Assembly (NCBI GenBank): GCA_033439765.1
Contig: JAULSN010000001.1
Location: 1,488,001 to 1,552,000, forward strand
Length of the DNA stretch: 64,000 bases
Source of the DNA: Lasiosphaeria ovina
Taxonomy: Eukaryota > Ascomycota > Sordariomycetes > Sordariales > Lasiosphaeriaceae
Direction: 5' to 3'
Positions 1 to 12,082 of this stretch are shown piece by piece. The translations under genes and the position numbers were made by a program. The notes under the pieces are model-generated. The model did not search any database. It was given only the letters and a program-made list of their open reading frames with translations, and was not told the origin of the DNA. How positions within the stretch are numbered: the first letter of the stretch is position 1; each line of letters begins with the position of its first letter.

Positions 1-1
1 G

Positions 2-187
2 CGTGCTTACTTCCCGGTCCTGGCCGCGCTCATCTACTCCGGGCACATCCAGGCGCGCGACATCATCGATCTCCCCATGCCCCATCCCGAGGCCTGGACG
101 CAGACGGTAGCACATGTCTACACGGGCCAGGGCGAGCTAACCGACGCCGTCCGACAAAACATTGAGTACCTGGGCGGTAAAGTTTGA
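2..187 (+). CDS. 3' end of an unidentified gene (partial)
   Basis: The window opens inside an open frame that reads 61 residues to a TGA at 185-187; its start lies to the left of the window. The fragment begins RAYFPVLAALIYSGHIQ and ends EYLGGKV. The alternation of hydrophobic helix, the phrase DLPMPHPEAW and the phrase VYTGQGEL is loosely like the second half of a BTB/POZ fold, in which a [VL]YTG element follows an acidic loop. That likeness is only an impression. GC-rich third positions and the uninterrupted frame support real coding sequence. No function is assigned. Confidence 0.6.
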   Translation, partial: RAYFPVLAALIYSGHIQARDIIDLPMPHPEAWTQTVAHVYTGQGELTDAVRQNIEYLGGKV

Positions 188-785
188 TTGCGAGCAGCGG
201 CGACGCGCCACTCGCCGGCTGTTGTGGCTGTCTAGCTGGTTTGGGCGGCGTACGCTTTGTTTAGCTTACCAATCGGTCCTATTTATGTGCAATGTCCAGC
301 AGCCTTTGTCTCTATCTGGAGCTGTCTTTGATGTCCACAGTCCACTGAGTGAGCCGCGATTGCCGCCGCGTGTCGTATGTTCTAACGGCCGGGTCTGCCT
401 TGAGTCTTTCACTTGCCGACTGCTTGCTTGCTGGCCGATGGTTTGACTGTGGCCATACGCAAGCGGCACGTCTTCGGACGTATCGTCGGTCGGCCGTAAC
501 ACGGATCTGCTTGGGCCTGCGTCTCCGCGGCTGGTCTAGGGCTTGACCAAACTCTCGGGCTCGCTGGCTGTCAGAGTTTCCCACGGCAGTTAAAGTTCGC
601 CGGACCCTTGCCAGCACCAGCGACCTTGACTCGAGCCTGCACTGCCGCAGTGCTTCGAAAGCATGGTGGCCTGTTACGTAGCAGCTCAGGGGCCTCGGGT
701 CTAGCTCTCACCTTATATGACCGTCTAGTCCCCTCGTCTGTCCTTCTGGAAGCCATCATCCGCCGCCACCGGACCGAGCCCGCCC
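188..785. other. Intergenic, nothing recognised
   Basis: About 600 bases between the partial gene at the left edge and the pseudogene at 786. The open frames here are short and overlap on both strands. None has protein-like composition and no repeat or RNA gene was seen. Confidence 0.5.
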
Positions 786-1494
786 ATGCATCGTCCTGAG
801 CTAGTGCCACAGTTCCCCCCCAGCGTCTTTAGCCGGCCTAGGACCCCCGACCCCGCCCCGCTGGTCTGGATCAACGGCTGGCTAGGCGTTGGCAAGGAGG
901 CCGCTGCCGAGCGCCTGTCCATGCTCCTCAGGCCCAACAAGAGCTTCCTTGTTAATGTCCTCGGCATCAGCGGCAGCGACGACGACGCCCCCCTGACCCC
1001 TGAGCACCCTGGCTACTTCTACTCTGACGTCCCGGCCGCTGCTGCCAGCCCGCCAGCGCTGTCGGCGCCAAAGCCCCTGCAGCGGTAAACTCGCTTGCCT
1101 GCTTCAGCGGCCCGCCAACCTCTCCCGCATCGCTGTAGTCGCCGCCTGCGCCCCCGACACCCCCGTCGGCCGCCTCTTTGTGCCCGTCGTCCTGGCATGC
1201 GACCCGGCCTAGCATATGCGCCGCGCCGGAAGCCTGCAGCGCCAATGCAGCCACAAGACGCGGCGCACCACCCCGCCGCCCAAGCAGCCCTGCCGCCAGC
1301 TGGCCAGGGCGCCCGCTCACGCCGGCCTGACGCTCGACACCACGGCTGCGCCCGCCTTTGACACCGCCCTGCGCATCGTCGAGTTCGTCAAGCGCCTCGT
1401 CGCCCAGCGCGACATTGAGCTGTGCTCTGGTGCCGCCGTCGGCACGCCGCCCGAGAGCTGCCAGCCCGAGTGGAAGCAGATTGGCGCGTGGTAG
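786..1494 (+). pseudogene. Broken P-loop (AAA/kinase-like) NTPase gene
   Basis: The frame from the ATG at 786 contains LVWINGWLGVGKEAAAERL, a Walker A-like loop as in small fungal kinase-like NTPases whose usual form is WINGxPGVGK[TL]. It stops at 1086-1088. Coding-like sequence resumes in another frame (about 1090-1209: NLSRIAVVAACAPDTPVGR, then FVPVVLACDPA), meets a TAG at 1210-1212, and continues in that same frame to a stop at 1492-1494, with the phrase TLDTTAAPAFDTALRIVEF. In relatives these pieces belong to one domain. Here there is one frame change, one in-frame stop, and an apparent loss of the stretch between Walker A and the central strand. The Thr/Ser expected after GK is Glu. Introns could repair the frame only by removing conserved-looking residues, so a decayed gene is the simpler reading. 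Which family it came from is a judgement from memory. Confidence 0.5.
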
Positions 1495-3569
1495 GCATCA
1501 TGCTGTCATTGTGGCAAGATGAGGCTGCCGCCGCTGCAGCCTCTTTATGCCTTGAAAGTCTGTGGACAGCCTGGACGGCTGGTGTCAGGCAGATTTCTTA
1601 AGGGGGGTTCTAACAGGCCCGAAACCAGGGGGCCAAACATATATACACCTACTAGCAACCTTGAATGGCTATGTAGTGGCGATGTGCTGTTGTCCCCTTG
1701 ACCCCTTTTTTCGGCTACCGGCTACCTACCTGTCGCCAGATACCACAGTACCCTTTTTCTTTCTTTTTTCTTGTTTATGAAACTTCTTGTACATATTTAT
1801 TTGTGAAGTCGTCTCTACTGAATTCAAATTCCACGGCACCTGGGCTGTCCGCTGATATCCGTCGGCCGCTGCTGATGGGCACCGCGTGTTGAATCGACCG
1901 TGATGCCTCGGTAACTTGGGGTTGTAATCTCGCTGTCTCTCCTGATGGCATTCAATTTTCTTTGGCGATATGTGTTGCCACTGTGCCGTCTTGTTCAGGC
2001 TGATTAAACTTTCTTGAGGGGTTGTGTGCCTTGCTTTTGGCTGAATAAATTCACCATATCACAGCGCCGCTTGGACTGGATTGTGTGTGGCGGTTTCCCG
2101 GGCTGCTCCAGCTGTCCGTAGAGTCACATTGACACTTCTTGTCATCGAGCAGGTTTTTTTTTCCACATCGTAATTCTCAAAACGGGCGTCTGGTCGAGAT
2201 AGGTGGCCCGAGACGTGTTTCTAAATGGTGCCGGGCCTATCGAGAAGCAGTTACTAAACGATTACTAAATGTAAGTCTCGACCGGCCGGATCCCTCAGGC
2301 GATGGGCAAGGACGGAACATCCCCCAAATAGGAGATCCCATGTCCCGTCCGTCTTATATAGCTGCCTGTACTGCGTTTCGGTGTTGCTGCTCCGGAAACA
2401 ATCCTCCCTGGAATATCTCGTCTACCCGTGTCCAGGTTAGGGCGTAGTTGAGGCTCGACCCTGTCCAGATTCAACCCGGCTCCGTCGGCCCCGACCACCC
2501 AACGTCCAAGCGCCGGTATGAGTCGTGGCATCTACTGCCCATTACTGAGGGCCGTAGATATCGTGGATTGATTCATAGCAGACACCTCCCGGCTTTGGGG
2601 TGGTTCGCTTCTGCATTGTTTTCATCCGAGTCTACTTCCCCTTGCTCGTGTTGCTGCGGCATGTCGACTACATCTTTGTCCACTCTTAATACTGGCAAAC
2701 TTGTTTCTAGCGCTCTTACCATCCTGTGCTACCCCGCCGGTGTCGTGCCAAAATGTATATAGAGTCGTGGCTTACTATATGGGAGGCCGCCGTTGTCTCC
2801 CTGGGCAAGACTCGACCGAATCAAACGGGGATGGCACAGTACGACCATTGGGTCTTGTATGTTGGCTAGAGCATATTCAGTGACTTCCTTACAAATCCAC
2901 CGTTGATTTAGTATAATCCGGCCGAGAAATGGTCTTTGCCGTCTACCATATCAAGAGATGTCGCAGGCTTAAGCCCTGTTTATTCTCTTTCAAAGCCCCG
3001 TCCTACCGAAGTCATCACCATCTAACCGTCGGGACTATTTTATAGACACGGCCAATGTGTGAGCAGCAATTGCAATTCGCTAGTTGATGTGTCCGTTCCA
3101 TCCGAGCAGCTCTCTCGCATCTTAACAACTCGGTCCTTCGCTCACGCCACCAACTCCAAATGGTGACTATTACCATCCACACTCCAAGCCAACAACATGG
3201 TCCTACCAATAGACTCGGCCCATAGTCTCCAGCTGCCTATCCACAACCACCAACAACAGCAAACTATAATCCCACGTAATCTGCGTAACCTGACAGAGAC
3301 ACAACCCCACAGCTGCCAACAGCTCACAGCCAGCAACCACTCAGCAGCCCGCCCAGAAACTCCAGTGCGCCTGCTCGGACCGACCTCGCTGCAGAAGTTA
3401 TCTCCGCGGCGCCGTTTCACGAAGCAAAGCAAGCAGGGCAGGGTGCTGGCTGGGCAAGGGGAGTACACGCACGACTAAGTAAGCACCAACTAGGCCGACA
3501 GGACCAGGAGCAGGACCAGGAGCGGGAGCATCCAAGTAAATTAGAAGCGATTATTCCGCAAACCCGGCA

Positions 3570-3592
3570 GCAAGCAAGCAAGCAAGCAAGCA
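3570..3592. repeat. GCAA tetranucleotide microsatellite
   Basis: Five and a half perfect tandem copies of GCAA lie inside gene desert I. It is a simple repeat with no flanking gene. Confidence 0.85.
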
Positions 3593-6500
3593 TAGTAGAG
3601 TAGCGGTGCGGTGGACATATTGCTAGGTACTTCGGCGACGATCTCGGCGCTCCCCCTCACTCCACCGCACCGCACAGCGTCGCGATCCTCCAGGAGCTAG
3701 CCAGTGCAATGTACGGTCTGGTCTCCCCGCGAGAATAGTAGCTGCCACATTACCCGGGTTGCTAGCCGGCCGTTGTGATTTTATTCTCCTTTTCCAGGTG
3801 GACGCACTCCACCGCGTACATGGGTAGATACGCAAGGAGAGGCGATGATATTCCGTCAAAAGTGGGAAAGGTGAGAAGAAGAGGAAAATCCTACATATCC
3901 ATTCCGCCCTAGTTTTTATTTTATTTTTATTTTTCTACTTCCCCCGTCCTAATCCCTCGTTCCGCTCGCTGGTACAGTAGTCTAGTCTGCACTAATGTCC
4001 GTACCATACCTACCTGCGTTCCTGCGAACCCACCGCAACCGCAACGCAACGTAATCGCAACAGCAGAAGAACATCAAGAAAATAAAATATGACAAGTCAT
4101 TGCCTGGGTAGAGAGCAAGTTAATAATGCAAATCAGGTACTCGGTTCACGCCTGGTAGACAAAACGGTTCCCCCACTTACACCAGGCCCCTTAGGAAACC
4201 TCCAGCAAAGGCGCGACCAATCAGGTCAGCGGCAAGAAACCTATACGCTGCGAATCCAGAAAGTAGAAAGCGGGAGGATTTCCCACGCAACAAGAAACAT
4301 CCCGAGCTTAGCCAGGTAGTTGCAGCAGGCCGTCTCTCAGAGGGAGAAACCAAAAGAAACCACAAACCCTGGATCAACAGAGACAAAGACAACAAACCAA
4401 CCTCCCCAATCCAGACGCTGCAGCCGCATAGAAGCCTGACATAATCCCAACAAAATCCTATAAGCTCCCGGCAGACAGCTTATAGACAGAAGGGCCTCAA
4501 CGAATCCGCCGGCCGTCTGCTCCGGATGTACATACACAGTACATACCCGCAAGCACGACCGAACAATCTTCAGACACGATAGAAAAAACCCAAGCCTGGC
4601 ACAGTGTCGTATGCCCATCGAGGAGGGTCCTGCAGTGCTGCAACCCACACCCAACGCTGCAGCGCTGCGCTGCACGCAGGCCCCAAGCCAGAAGAAGAGC
4701 TGGCCAACGGCAGCAGACGGCACGAATTGCGTGCATGATGCACGCTCGAACGCAAAAGGAAAAATAGAAACAAGACAGAAAGCAGATGCTACGCCGACAC
4801 CACCACCCCCACACCCGCCAGCCCCCTCCCCACCTGGTGCCAAAGCCTCCCTTTCGGGTCTTATTCTATCGGCGACTCACACCACACGCTGCTACAGACC
4901 TCAAAGCAGACGGCCGGCAGCCCCTCGTTGTCAAGGCCGGGTAGACCCCGAAACGGGGAGCGGGCAATAAAAAAAATCACGTCACAACGGTCTTGGTTGA
5001 TGGCCCAACGCTGCCGGCGACGTCCACAGAGCTCGGCTTCTGTCATCGAGGCTTCTACAGGAACCGGCAGGCCGAGAGACAACTGACAAACCGTCACTGG
5101 CGACAACTACCAAGCTCACTTCAGGCCCTGATAGCACGAGCCAGCCTCGAGACTAATCGTGCAGCGCAGCATGTAGGCGATGCGTCAGCGTAGTCGGCTC
5201 CGAGGCAAGGATGGCAATTGTTGCGCGTCGGCCAGCCACCGCGGCCAGAGTCTTGTGCCCAGAATCGGTTGGAAGATAGTGGCTTGGCGACCTGATAAGC
5301 TCGCCGAGAGGCTTGGTCTTTCTAGTCGTGAGATGACGAGATGGTGATGGGTTCATCCGAGCCTAGCGACTATGCCAGCTATGCCTGCGTCTACGCTGCG
5401 TGATGGACCTGGCGATGGGCGCGCGGGCTTTGTTTTGTTCCCCGCAGTAGCATTTGTGGCTGTCCATTTTTTTTTCGTTTTCGTGTCCAGTCGAGCTGCC
5501 CGGCACACGCCTGGCAGGCCAGGTTTTCTGGTGCAAAACTAAATCGTCTAACGCTTCTCGCGCTTGTGTCATCGAGGTGCACTTGCCGGGCTCGCGCAGT
5601 GCTGATGCCCGCCCGCCATCGCGCCATGTCCTACGTCAGTACGGGAGCACCTTGTGTAACGTCCAGCTTCGGGTTGCCAAGTTGGATGCAATGGGCACAT
5701 CTTGGCCGGGTGCATTTGTTATCCCGCCGCACACCACTCCAGACACGGCTGCCGTCTGCTCGCGCCACGGAGGGTGGAGGGTATTTCGACCACCGGGCGC
5801 CGGCACCACCGCGAAATTCCCGTGCCAGTCGCCGCGGGGGGCTCGCCGGTCTCGCACGCCTGGGAAGACAGCTTGGGCAGACAGCAGTCGATGGCGCTCT
5901 GCTTGTTGTGGTGGCTGGCTGCATTATGCAAGAGCAATCTCTGCTCGCCTGCCGCTGCTGGCGGTCTTCAGTCTGTTATTTCTCCACTTGGCCGCTGCTC
6001 CCGCGGCAGCCTCTCCGTCTCTGCTCCGGCGACGCTTGGCCGCCGCCGCATCGTGGTCCGCCATTCGGCTTTGTCATAAAAACCCCCAACTGCCGTGCAG
6101 GCAGAGAGTCGGTAGCGCCTCGCCTGCGACGAGCCATAGTCCCACGCCCGCGAGTCGCGCATCGGAAGTGCCCCCCGCCGCCGTCCCTCAAGCCTCAGAA
6201 TGGGGGTTGCCGTGTTGCTCATGCACTGTCGAATCTATCTTGCACGGGCGGGTGCCATATCCGGCACGGACGCCAATACAATATCGGCTGCGCGACGGCA
6301 GGGAGGACGCTGGTCCAGCGAGAATCCTGCAGCCGGCGGCCGTCGTTGCAGAAGAGGGTGTCCTTGACGCCGAAGTCAACAGAGAGACTTTGGCTGTACT
6401 TGCCGCCAGACGGACCGCCAGACGGACCGCGTCCGTCTTGTGTACAGACAGCTACTCCGCACTAGGGGTCCGTTTTCAAGGCGGGCCTGGCTGCCACACC

Positions 6501-7843
6501 CCTCTCCGTCGAGGCGCTCCTCTCCTCACTCCTCACAAGCCCCTCACGATACCCCAGTCGCCCCAGTCGCCCAGTCTTCACATCTGGACCGAGCTGCACC
6601 CGCTGACTGGCCAGCCAGCTGGATGCTGACCGTGATTCCATGTGCCTACCCGGAGTTACAGATGCTAGCGCGGCCTCGACACACCCAGGCATCGTGAGAC
6701 GGCGCGGTTTCGCCGTGGCCAGACCGTATGCCCCAATCGATCGGGCCTGGGCGCACTCTGGTCTGTCGCAGCAGCACCGTGGCTCGCCATGGGGCTCGTC
6801 ATATCAGGGACTGGATTGTCGGGACGCTTTGGGTCGGGAGCCCCACATGCTGGGTTGCTCTGTGGCATTTGTTCGTCGACAGCCGGTACGAAAGGGTGGC
6901 CCCACCTTTCACGAGCCTGCAGCTGCCCAGCACCAGACGCAGGTCCAAGAGGAAGCAGTTAGGCACGGCCGCGGAGGGTGTGGAGGGTTTGGAGAGTGTG
7001 GAGGGGGTGTGGCATGGACGAGGTGCCAGACGGCCGCTGGGCGCACGTCGAGGGCGTGTCTCTCGAGGGAGCCTGCTTTGAGGGCCCGGCCGGCCTGGCT
7101 GTCTCTGCCCTCACAGGCCGCTCTTATCGTGGCGGGCTCGTCGTCATTCGGGGTTCACGTCCAACCTCGAGACCACGGCGACGTTTACGGCAGCAGCTGC
7201 TCTAGGGCGACGCAGTAGAGGCGCCAGTCCCCGCCATCGCCGTCTAGCCCCACGGTTCCCTGTCTAGCGTTGGAGCCAATCGCAATTTGATCGCCGCTAT
7301 GTCTGTATGCATGCCATCGCTCTCCACGGCTGCCCGGTCGTAGCTCGTAGTAGGGACACGATCGGGGTTGGACGACGGGGGACCAGGGAGCCGAGGGTGG
7401 GAGCCGTGGCCTGGCTCCCAAGATCGGCACCATCCCGAAGTGGGTGCTTGGCGAGATGCAACCCGTTCGATGCGTATATTTGTGCATCGCACCACCGGCC
7501 TGGGCGTGTGCGTGTCGCCCGATTAGCTATCGATGCCCGTAGTGTGTCGTGGGGAAGGGGCTTAGGTTGAGCATCCCTGAGCTCGTGTCCGCCGGAATTA
7601 TCGTTAGTCGTCTCGACGCGGCGACGGCGGCAGGCTCGCTGGCTGTCTGTGGTCGAGACAGCGGGAGCACAATTCACTGCAAGTTCCACGCGGTTCCCAG
7701 TTCCAGGCAGATCGCGGGGTGCAGCCGCGAGACGGAAAGAGCGTACGGGTAGGTCTCTAGCGAGTCGAATGAGTGGTGGAGATGTACGTCCTGCGGTGGA
7801 GTCGTGTTGTATGAGAACGCTACTGCCCGTAGTGCTCCAGCCC

Positions 7844-7857
7844 GCAGCAGCAACGGC

Positions 7858-7889
<32 letters not shown>

Positions 7890-7890
7890 G
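7844..7890. repeat. Interrupted CAG/AGC trinucleotide run
   Basis: AGC triplets with a few interruptions (CAACGGC, AGT) produce long poly-Ser, poly-Ala or poly-Leu shadow frames on both strands. There is no evidence that any of them is translated. Confidence 0.75.
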
Positions 7891-8956
7891 ATCAGGAGCA
7901 GGAGCAGCAGAAACAATCGCGTTAGGTGGAAACGACGGGGTCAAAAGAGGCAGGCGCACACACGCACGCGTCCTCGCGCGACCATCATGGTCACGTCATT
8001 GCAGCACCGGCGGAGAGGGAAGCACACTAAAGTAATATTCCCATGCACCTGATACGTGCGCCAGAGAGGTAGCAAGCAGGCGGCCCCGTATCGAGCCTAG
8101 GCGGCCCTTGGTCGTCTTGGTCCCCTTGGTCGTCTTGGTTTCCAGTGGGTTGGCGAGGTAGTTTGGCAACTAATTCGCAGCCGCCTCTTCGGGGCTGGTC
8201 AGAGCGAGTCCAGCGCGAGGCAGGCCTGCCGCATGCTGTGCATCTGGACGCTGGCCCACGGGGTACCCGGTATGTATTGTGCATGTTCCGGTCGACGACG
8301 TCGATTCGAGGCCGCCTCCGAGGCCCTGGGGGGTGCCGCGGCTAGGCTGTCGATTCGCAGCTGCCTCTGGCCCCCCATGCACCTTTTCAGTAGCCGTTAT
8401 CCTCTCTCGAACCTTTCTTGATTCTTGCGGCCCAACCCAGCCTCCCGGGTCTGTGTCTCGTACATGAAGTGCTCGATCTCGATTGCCTGTAGAGCTCTCG
8501 GCTATGGCCGCCAGCTTTTGCGAAGCCGCGGTGACGTGCCTGCCTGCACACTTGCACATTGCACACACTCCATCGCCACTGCCGTCTCGTGCGCTGCGTA
8601 AGGTAGGCATGTACCGTACCGCAACTTAACCCCCCGACAAGAGTGACAGCTTCCAGGTTTGTTGCAGCAGCTTAGGTTAGGTCCTGGTTCTAGGAGAGAC
8701 TAGCAGCTCATCCCAGCAGATTGATTAGAAAACATGAGGCCATGGGATTTGGTATCACGTACCCTCTCGAATTTTTCTCTCTTGTATGTTTGCCCGACCC
8801 GAGATGCTGGATGCTACACTGGTGCCAATTAGGTAGACGTGCATATCGTCTGTCGTGGCCGCACACGGATTGGCTGGCGCCCCAGCACCCGCCCTGTTTG
8901 ACGTTTGCTCGACGTTTGATCCATAAGGCGGCAAGGCCAGACAGACGAGGATGGAC

Positions 8957-8998
8957 ACAGGCGCAGGCGCAGAGACGCAGGCGTAGACGCAGACGCAG
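8957..8998. repeat. Degenerate GACGCAG/GGCGCAG repeat
   Basis: Six- to seven-base units of the form (A/G)GGCGCAG or AGACGCAG follow one another with small changes. It is a low-complexity minisatellite in a region without genes. Confidence 0.6.
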
Positions 8999-10466
8999 TG
9001 GACGGCACCGTACCACGCGGTCCCGACGGTGCGAGACTCCCTGGACCGCCTACCGCCTACCGTCCTCTTGCTGTGTCACGCAATCACGAAACGCTCATCT
9101 GCCACCCCCGCGCCGCCGTCACATCGAATGCAGATACGGAGGGAGGGGTGTACTGGAGAGAAATGAATGGTATAAGTGACTGGCTAGTCGTCAAGACTAG
9201 GGGGTGTGGCCGGACAGCCCCGATGGACCTATCACCGCCGGTCAAAAGAGCCTCGAGCCCGATTACAAAGGAGACGGCGTGATAGGACAGACAATACGAC
9301 AAGGAAACAATAGAGCCAGAAAAGGGGAACGAGGGCTCGGTTGCTGCGTGCTGGTTGCTGTCGGAAAATAACAATACCCCCTTTTCGTCGGCGGACCCTG
9401 CCAGGCAGGGCCCAGGATGCAGCCAAGGCCCAGCCGAAGGGCTGCCCGCAGGCCAAACATGGGGAATAAGTCATCGCGAACGTAATTACCGAACATGCAC
9501 ATACACATCCGTACTCCGGACTCGTTCAGGGCACGGCCTTCACTGTTGCGATGCTGTGCAACACATTTCGTCCCATGTTCCTCGGCGGCACGAGACAGAG
9601 CCAGCATCTTGCTGGGGCCCTGGGCCTGGCATGGGCTGGGCTGGGCTGGCTGGGCTGCTGGGGGAAACTTCCGTACACAGCAACTGTGCACGATGGCGTG
9701 CATGGGGTCTGTCGTGCGACCTTATCCAGACCGTATGACCGCCGCGCCGCTGCTCTGCAGTAACCGCATTCGGCGGTCTGCCCTGCCCTGATTGGCCCGC
9801 CGTCTCGCCCCCATCCTTGTCCGACGCCATCTCGCTCAGGCCCAGCTAAGCCAGCCGATCAACACGCACAGGCAGCCACTGGGGTCTTTGGTCCCCTGTC
9901 TGGATTCGGAGTTGGGAATCGCGACATCAAGTCTGCGCCTTCGAGCATCTCCGTCAGTCTATCTAGGTCTAACGGTTCCCACCCCGTCCGCGTCCATTCT
10001 AACGTCCTCCACTGCTCGCGCCGCGTTTTGGTCCTGGCTCAGACGAACCCATTATCCTCCCTGGCTGTAAACCCTGGCTGTAACCCTGGCCCCCTTTTAT
10101 GTATGCGTCTCCAGCCCGAATTAAAGGGGCGTCCTCTCGGACCCCCGACCCTGCAAAATACCATTACAATTTTTGATGCTGGCAGCGCTCCGCCGCGCCA
10201 ATACGTCCCGTCCCCATAGAGACCAGGAACAAGAAAAAGAATAACTTTTAGTCCCAATACCATCCTAGCCCTGTTTTCAGTTGAACCAAAAAGACGCCAT
10301 CGGCCGAAGCGGAGACGGAACCCCAGAAGTTTCGGCGGGGGAGTTCTGTTTACCTCGGCCCAGTCCGTAACCGTAGAATAGACCGTAACGGAAATGAAAT
10401 CCATGTCATTCACCCATACGATCATAACCTTCATGTGCCCCTGACGCCGCCGCCGGCTGTTGCTGT

Positions 10467-12082
10467 TCAGGGAATCGAGTGCTTCAGGGTGACGGGGCGG
10501 CCTCCAAACTCGTGCTTGGACGACGGCAGTGAGGACCGCACGTTCCAGATCGAGTCGGACAGGTCGGGCCCCGAGGGCGTCGTCATGCTCTGGCTGCGGC
10601 GAGGCTTCTCCTGCAGGCGGTACGTGTTGTGCTCGTCGCCGTCTTCTCGGCTTCCCCACGATGTCTGGGCTGTCAGCTTGCACCGTGAGCGGGTGTGGAT
10701 CCGTGGCTTACCTCCTTAAGCGTGAAGAGCGCGTGCAACTTGATGAGACCATGAAAGTAGCCAAACAGGATCGAGACGGGCAGAAAGACCAGGTCGGCCG
10801 GGTTCCGCCGGAACAGCCCCACGAGCTTCACGACCTTGGTGAAGGCGAACATGAAGAGAATCTCGGCGGCCAGGACCAGGTGGCGGCGGCCGGGCGCCAG
10901 GTTCTCAGTGGCCCGCCAGCACGAGTAGAGCATGAGCGGATCCGTGATGAAGGCCAGCGACGTGAAGGTGGCGAGGTGCAGGGCGTAGGTACACCACATC
11001 TGCTGTCTACTCTGGGGTTAGCTGGATGGGGATAGGGAGAGGGAGAGGGACAGGGGTCGCACCTCCACACAAATCTCTCGTGCACTAGGCTGGTCCAGTT
11101 GCTGCGCCAGTTACTTCTCGCCCAGCGCGAGCACTGGTAGAGGAACTTGATGCTAGTCTCGAGCGTCGTCTCAACCTCGCACTCGGGGTGGTACTGGATC
11201 CACGTCTTCCAGTGGTGGGCCACCAGCCAGCGCGTCACAAAGTTGTCGTCGTCGGCGTTGAGAATGTACTTGCCCCACTTTTCGTTCTTGAAGCCGCCCA
11301 GGAAGTCGTAACTCTTGAGGATCTCGGTCCGGTAGGCCCCGGTACGGCCCGACATGCACGACGTGCCGCCGTCGATGTTGTGCGTCGCCGATATCTCAAA
11401 GTTGCGCCGCTCAATGTAGGCCGCGCCGAGCCAGTTGTAGACGCGCGTGGCCAGGTCCCCGTTGATGCGCTTCACGCGCTGGCAGGTCCCGACGCCGCCG
11501 ATCTTCTTGTCGGCGAACGGCGCGAGGATCCAGGGCATGAGCGTCGGCGGCCACTCGACGTCGTCGTCGGCCATGACGGTGATGGGCGTCTGCACATGGT
11601 CCTCCTCCAGCGCCTTGCACACCTGAAGGCGCTTGTTCGCCTTGTCCACGTGGAGTACCTCGATGGCGGTAGGGCGCGCGCAGCCGGCGGGCGACCGCCG
11701 CAGGGTCGCCGCCACCTGTTCCAACGCTTCATGCTTGTTCCACGTAGTCACGAGAATGAGCTTGGCCGGGCGGCAGGCCAGGATGGTCTCGAGCGAGCCC
11801 TGCAGTTCCTGGAAGCGGTTGTGGATGGTGGGGATGATGACCGTAACGTGGTCCGACGTGAGGGCGGGTTTCTCCTGCGGCGTGATGGACCTGTATCTCC
11901 AGTGGCTAACGCAGTGCACGACGAGTCGCACATATCTCCAGAGCCTAGAGGCCGTTAGCCATCCGCGCGACACTCGCACGGCATCCTGCAGCATACCAGA
12001 GAATCGTGTGCAGCACGATCCAGTCCCTTACTGTCCAGGCCAGGTCCAGTCTCGGAACCAGGACGTCGATTAGCGTATCCAT
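10467..12082 (-). CDS. Family 2 glycosyltransferase, fungal GT2/Cps1-like polysaccharide synthase
   Basis: Four exons: 12082-11997, 11944-11063, 11006-10712 and 10664-10467, giving 486 residues. All three introns (52, 56 and 47 nt) are GT-AG with GCTAAC or GCTGAC branch sites. A hydrophobic N-terminal segment (about 20-42) is followed by a cytosolic GT-A domain with VTVIIPT (62-68), the acid motif MADDDVEW (153-160), NADDDN (258-263) and a QxxRW signature (QCSRW, 299-303). C-terminal hydrophobic segments follow (about 330-425), then a polar tail. These are the marks of a processive inverting GT2 enzyme that makes and exports a beta-linked polysaccharide at the plasma membrane. Family members include the cryptococcal hyaluronan synthase Cps1 and the GT2 proteins needed for hyphal growth in Zymoseptoria and Fusarium. 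The exact polymer is not known. The gene stands alone between two deserts. Confidence 0.88.

Larger units (their letters stand above)
1495..10466. other. 9 kb GC-rich gene desert I
   Basis: There is no recognisable gene in this stretch. Open frames up to 391 codons occur (5454-6629) but they overlap others on both strands. Their translations are rich in Arg, Ser, Pro and Cys, with no domain or intron logic. Contents that can be named are a GCAA repeat (3570-3592), an interrupted CAG/AGC run (about 7844-7890), a degenerate GACGCAG-type run (8957-8998), and short direct repeats near 6408-6430, 6975-7010 and 8106-8140. T/A-rich patches near 1740-2040 and 3900-3960 look like ordinary untranslated or spacer DNA. 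Confidence 0.5.

Noticed and set aside
5454..6629. Plus-strand open frame of 391 codons, with a 299-codon frame overlapping it
   Set aside because: Composition is Arg/Ser/Pro/Cys-rich with no domain, the first codons are Phe/Ser-rich, and frames of similar length overlap on both strands. This is typical of stop-poor GC-rich DNA.
10467..10699. Ending the glycosyltransferase at the stop after exon 3 (VSHGSTPAHGAS)
   Set aside because: A GTAAGC donor with a GCTGAC branch and CAG acceptor joins exon 3 to a family-like tail (SWGSREDGDEHN). The short ending is unspliced intron.
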